Below are positions 6,683-7,195 of a stretch of DNA of 7,195 nucleotides, piece by piece. Position 1 is the first letter of the stretch. Each line of letters begins with the position of its first letter. The stretch covers positions 1 through 7,195 of the forward strand of contig JANTFN010000088.1 of NCBI GenBank assembly GCA_024763435.1. Direction: 5' to 3'. The position numbers and the translations under genes were made by a program. Source of the DNA: Thermodesulfobacteriota bacterium (GTDB lineage Bacteria; Desulfobacterota; S145-22). The notes under the pieces were generated by a model. That model did not search any database and was not told the origin of the DNA. It saw only the letters and a list, made by a program, of their open reading frames with translations.

Positions 6683-7195
6683 TCAAAGGATTGCGCCTTT
6701 TGAAACCAAACGTTGCTTTAACCTTTCAACATCAACATCTCTCAACGAAACTCCCTTTTCCAGGGACATCGCCGCAGCCATCCCCGCCGCTTCTCCAACG
6801 GCCATACACGTCGGCTGGTTTCTTGGAGATACCCGTGTTGCGGCTTTATGTGAAAGCGAAATACACCTGCCTGCAAGCAGCAGGCCCGCCACATTACCCG
6901 GCAAAAGCGCGCGATAAGGAACATGAAAAGGAGGTGTCTGATCTTTTACCCTGCCTCTGGCAATTCCGTCATCAAACTTTCTTCCGGATAGCAGATCATC
7001 CTCTGTCAATGTGTAAACACCCTTTATGCGCCTTGACTCTCGTATCCCTATCTGGGTCGGTGTTTGGTCAAGATATGCCCGCTCCATCCCGGGAAGTTCG
7101 CTTTTCAGAAAAGAAAATACTTCAAACACCCTCTCTCTTAATTCCAGTTCACATTCTGTCAGGTCATCGACATCAAGAACATTTTTATTGAAAAG
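6683..7195 (-). CDS. FAD-dependent oxidoreductase, C-terminal fragment
   Basis: The last 170 codons of a gene that enters from the right edge; the frame is open to 7195 and the stop is TGA at 6685-6683. Features of the FAD_oxidored type flavoprotein family are visible: IGIRESRRIKGVYTLTEDDL (the 'R.sRri.G.y.lt..D' segment), FHVPYRALLPGNVAGLLLAG followed by RCISLSHKA, and the C-terminal FAD-contacting PTCMAVGEAAGMAAAMSL. The N-terminal dinucleotide-binding GxGxxG motif is outside the window; complete relatives are usually 400-plus residues. The candidate selenoprotein MmgE/PrpD gene starts 28 nt downstream, so the two are very probably co-transcribed and may act on successive intermediates. The substrate is unknown. 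An internal GTG at 7129 is not needed as a start, because the frame and the family similarity continue upstream of it. Confidence 0.85.
   Translation of the reverse strand, partial: LFNKNVLDVDDLTECELELRERVFEVFSFLKSELPGMERAYLDQTPTQIGIRESRRIKGVYTLTEDDLLSGRKFDDGIARGRVKDQTPPFHVPYRALLPGNVAGLLLAGRCISLSHKAATRVSPRNQPTCMAVGEAAGMAAAMSLEKGVSLRDVDVERLKQRLVSKGAIL

Noticed and set aside
6577..7191. A 204-residue plus-strand open frame opposite the FAD oxidoreductase
   Set aside because: The minus strand here encodes a well-conserved flavoprotein C-terminus; the plus frame is its shadow.

Overview
All genes in this window lie on the minus strand, so transcription runs from right (7195) to left (1). The mix of a TAXI-type TRAP transporter, two MmgE/PrpD-family proteins, two flavoprotein fragments and tightly packed reading frames of moderate GC content suggests an anaerobic or metabolically versatile bacterium. 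The Desulfobacterota (former Deltaproteobacteria) fit best, but this is inferred from gene content and no taxonomic marker is present.

In transcription order the window holds: (1) the C-terminal 170 codons of an FAD-dependent oxidoreductase (7195-6683); (2) an MmgE/PrpD-family gene (6654-5227) whose frame is open for 475 codons except for one in-frame TGA at codon 287; (3) a 216-base gap with a candidate promoter; (4) a small lipoprotein gene (5010-4591); (5) a TAXI-family TRAP substrate-binding protein (4570-3587); (6) a 12-bp hairpin (3570-3535); (7) a fused TRAP permease of 635 residues (3501-1594); (8) a second, intact MmgE/PrpD gene (1590-229); (9) the first 63 codons of a GlcD-like FAD-binding oxidase (190-1), cut by the window edge.

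The most striking feature is gene 2. The same frame continues past the TGA with no frameshift and gives the expected C-terminal half of the family. Starting 12 nt after the TGA is a perfect 7-bp stem closed by a GGUU loop. The loop begins 19 nt after the TGA, close to the geometry of the E. coli fdhF SECIS element (GGUC loop about 18 nt downstream). TGA is an ordinary stop in neighbouring genes, so a reassigned code is unlikely. The best reading is a candidate selenocysteine-containing MmgE/PrpD protein. I know of no such selenoprotein, but cannot search. A recent nonsense mutation or a sequencing error remains possible.

Together the genes look like an uptake and catabolism module for an unidentified small organic acid. 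The TRAP system would import the acid. The MmgE/PrpD proteins (a family of dehydratases, decarboxylases and epimerases acting on carboxylic acids) and the two flavoproteins would transform it. The substrate cannot be read from the sequence.
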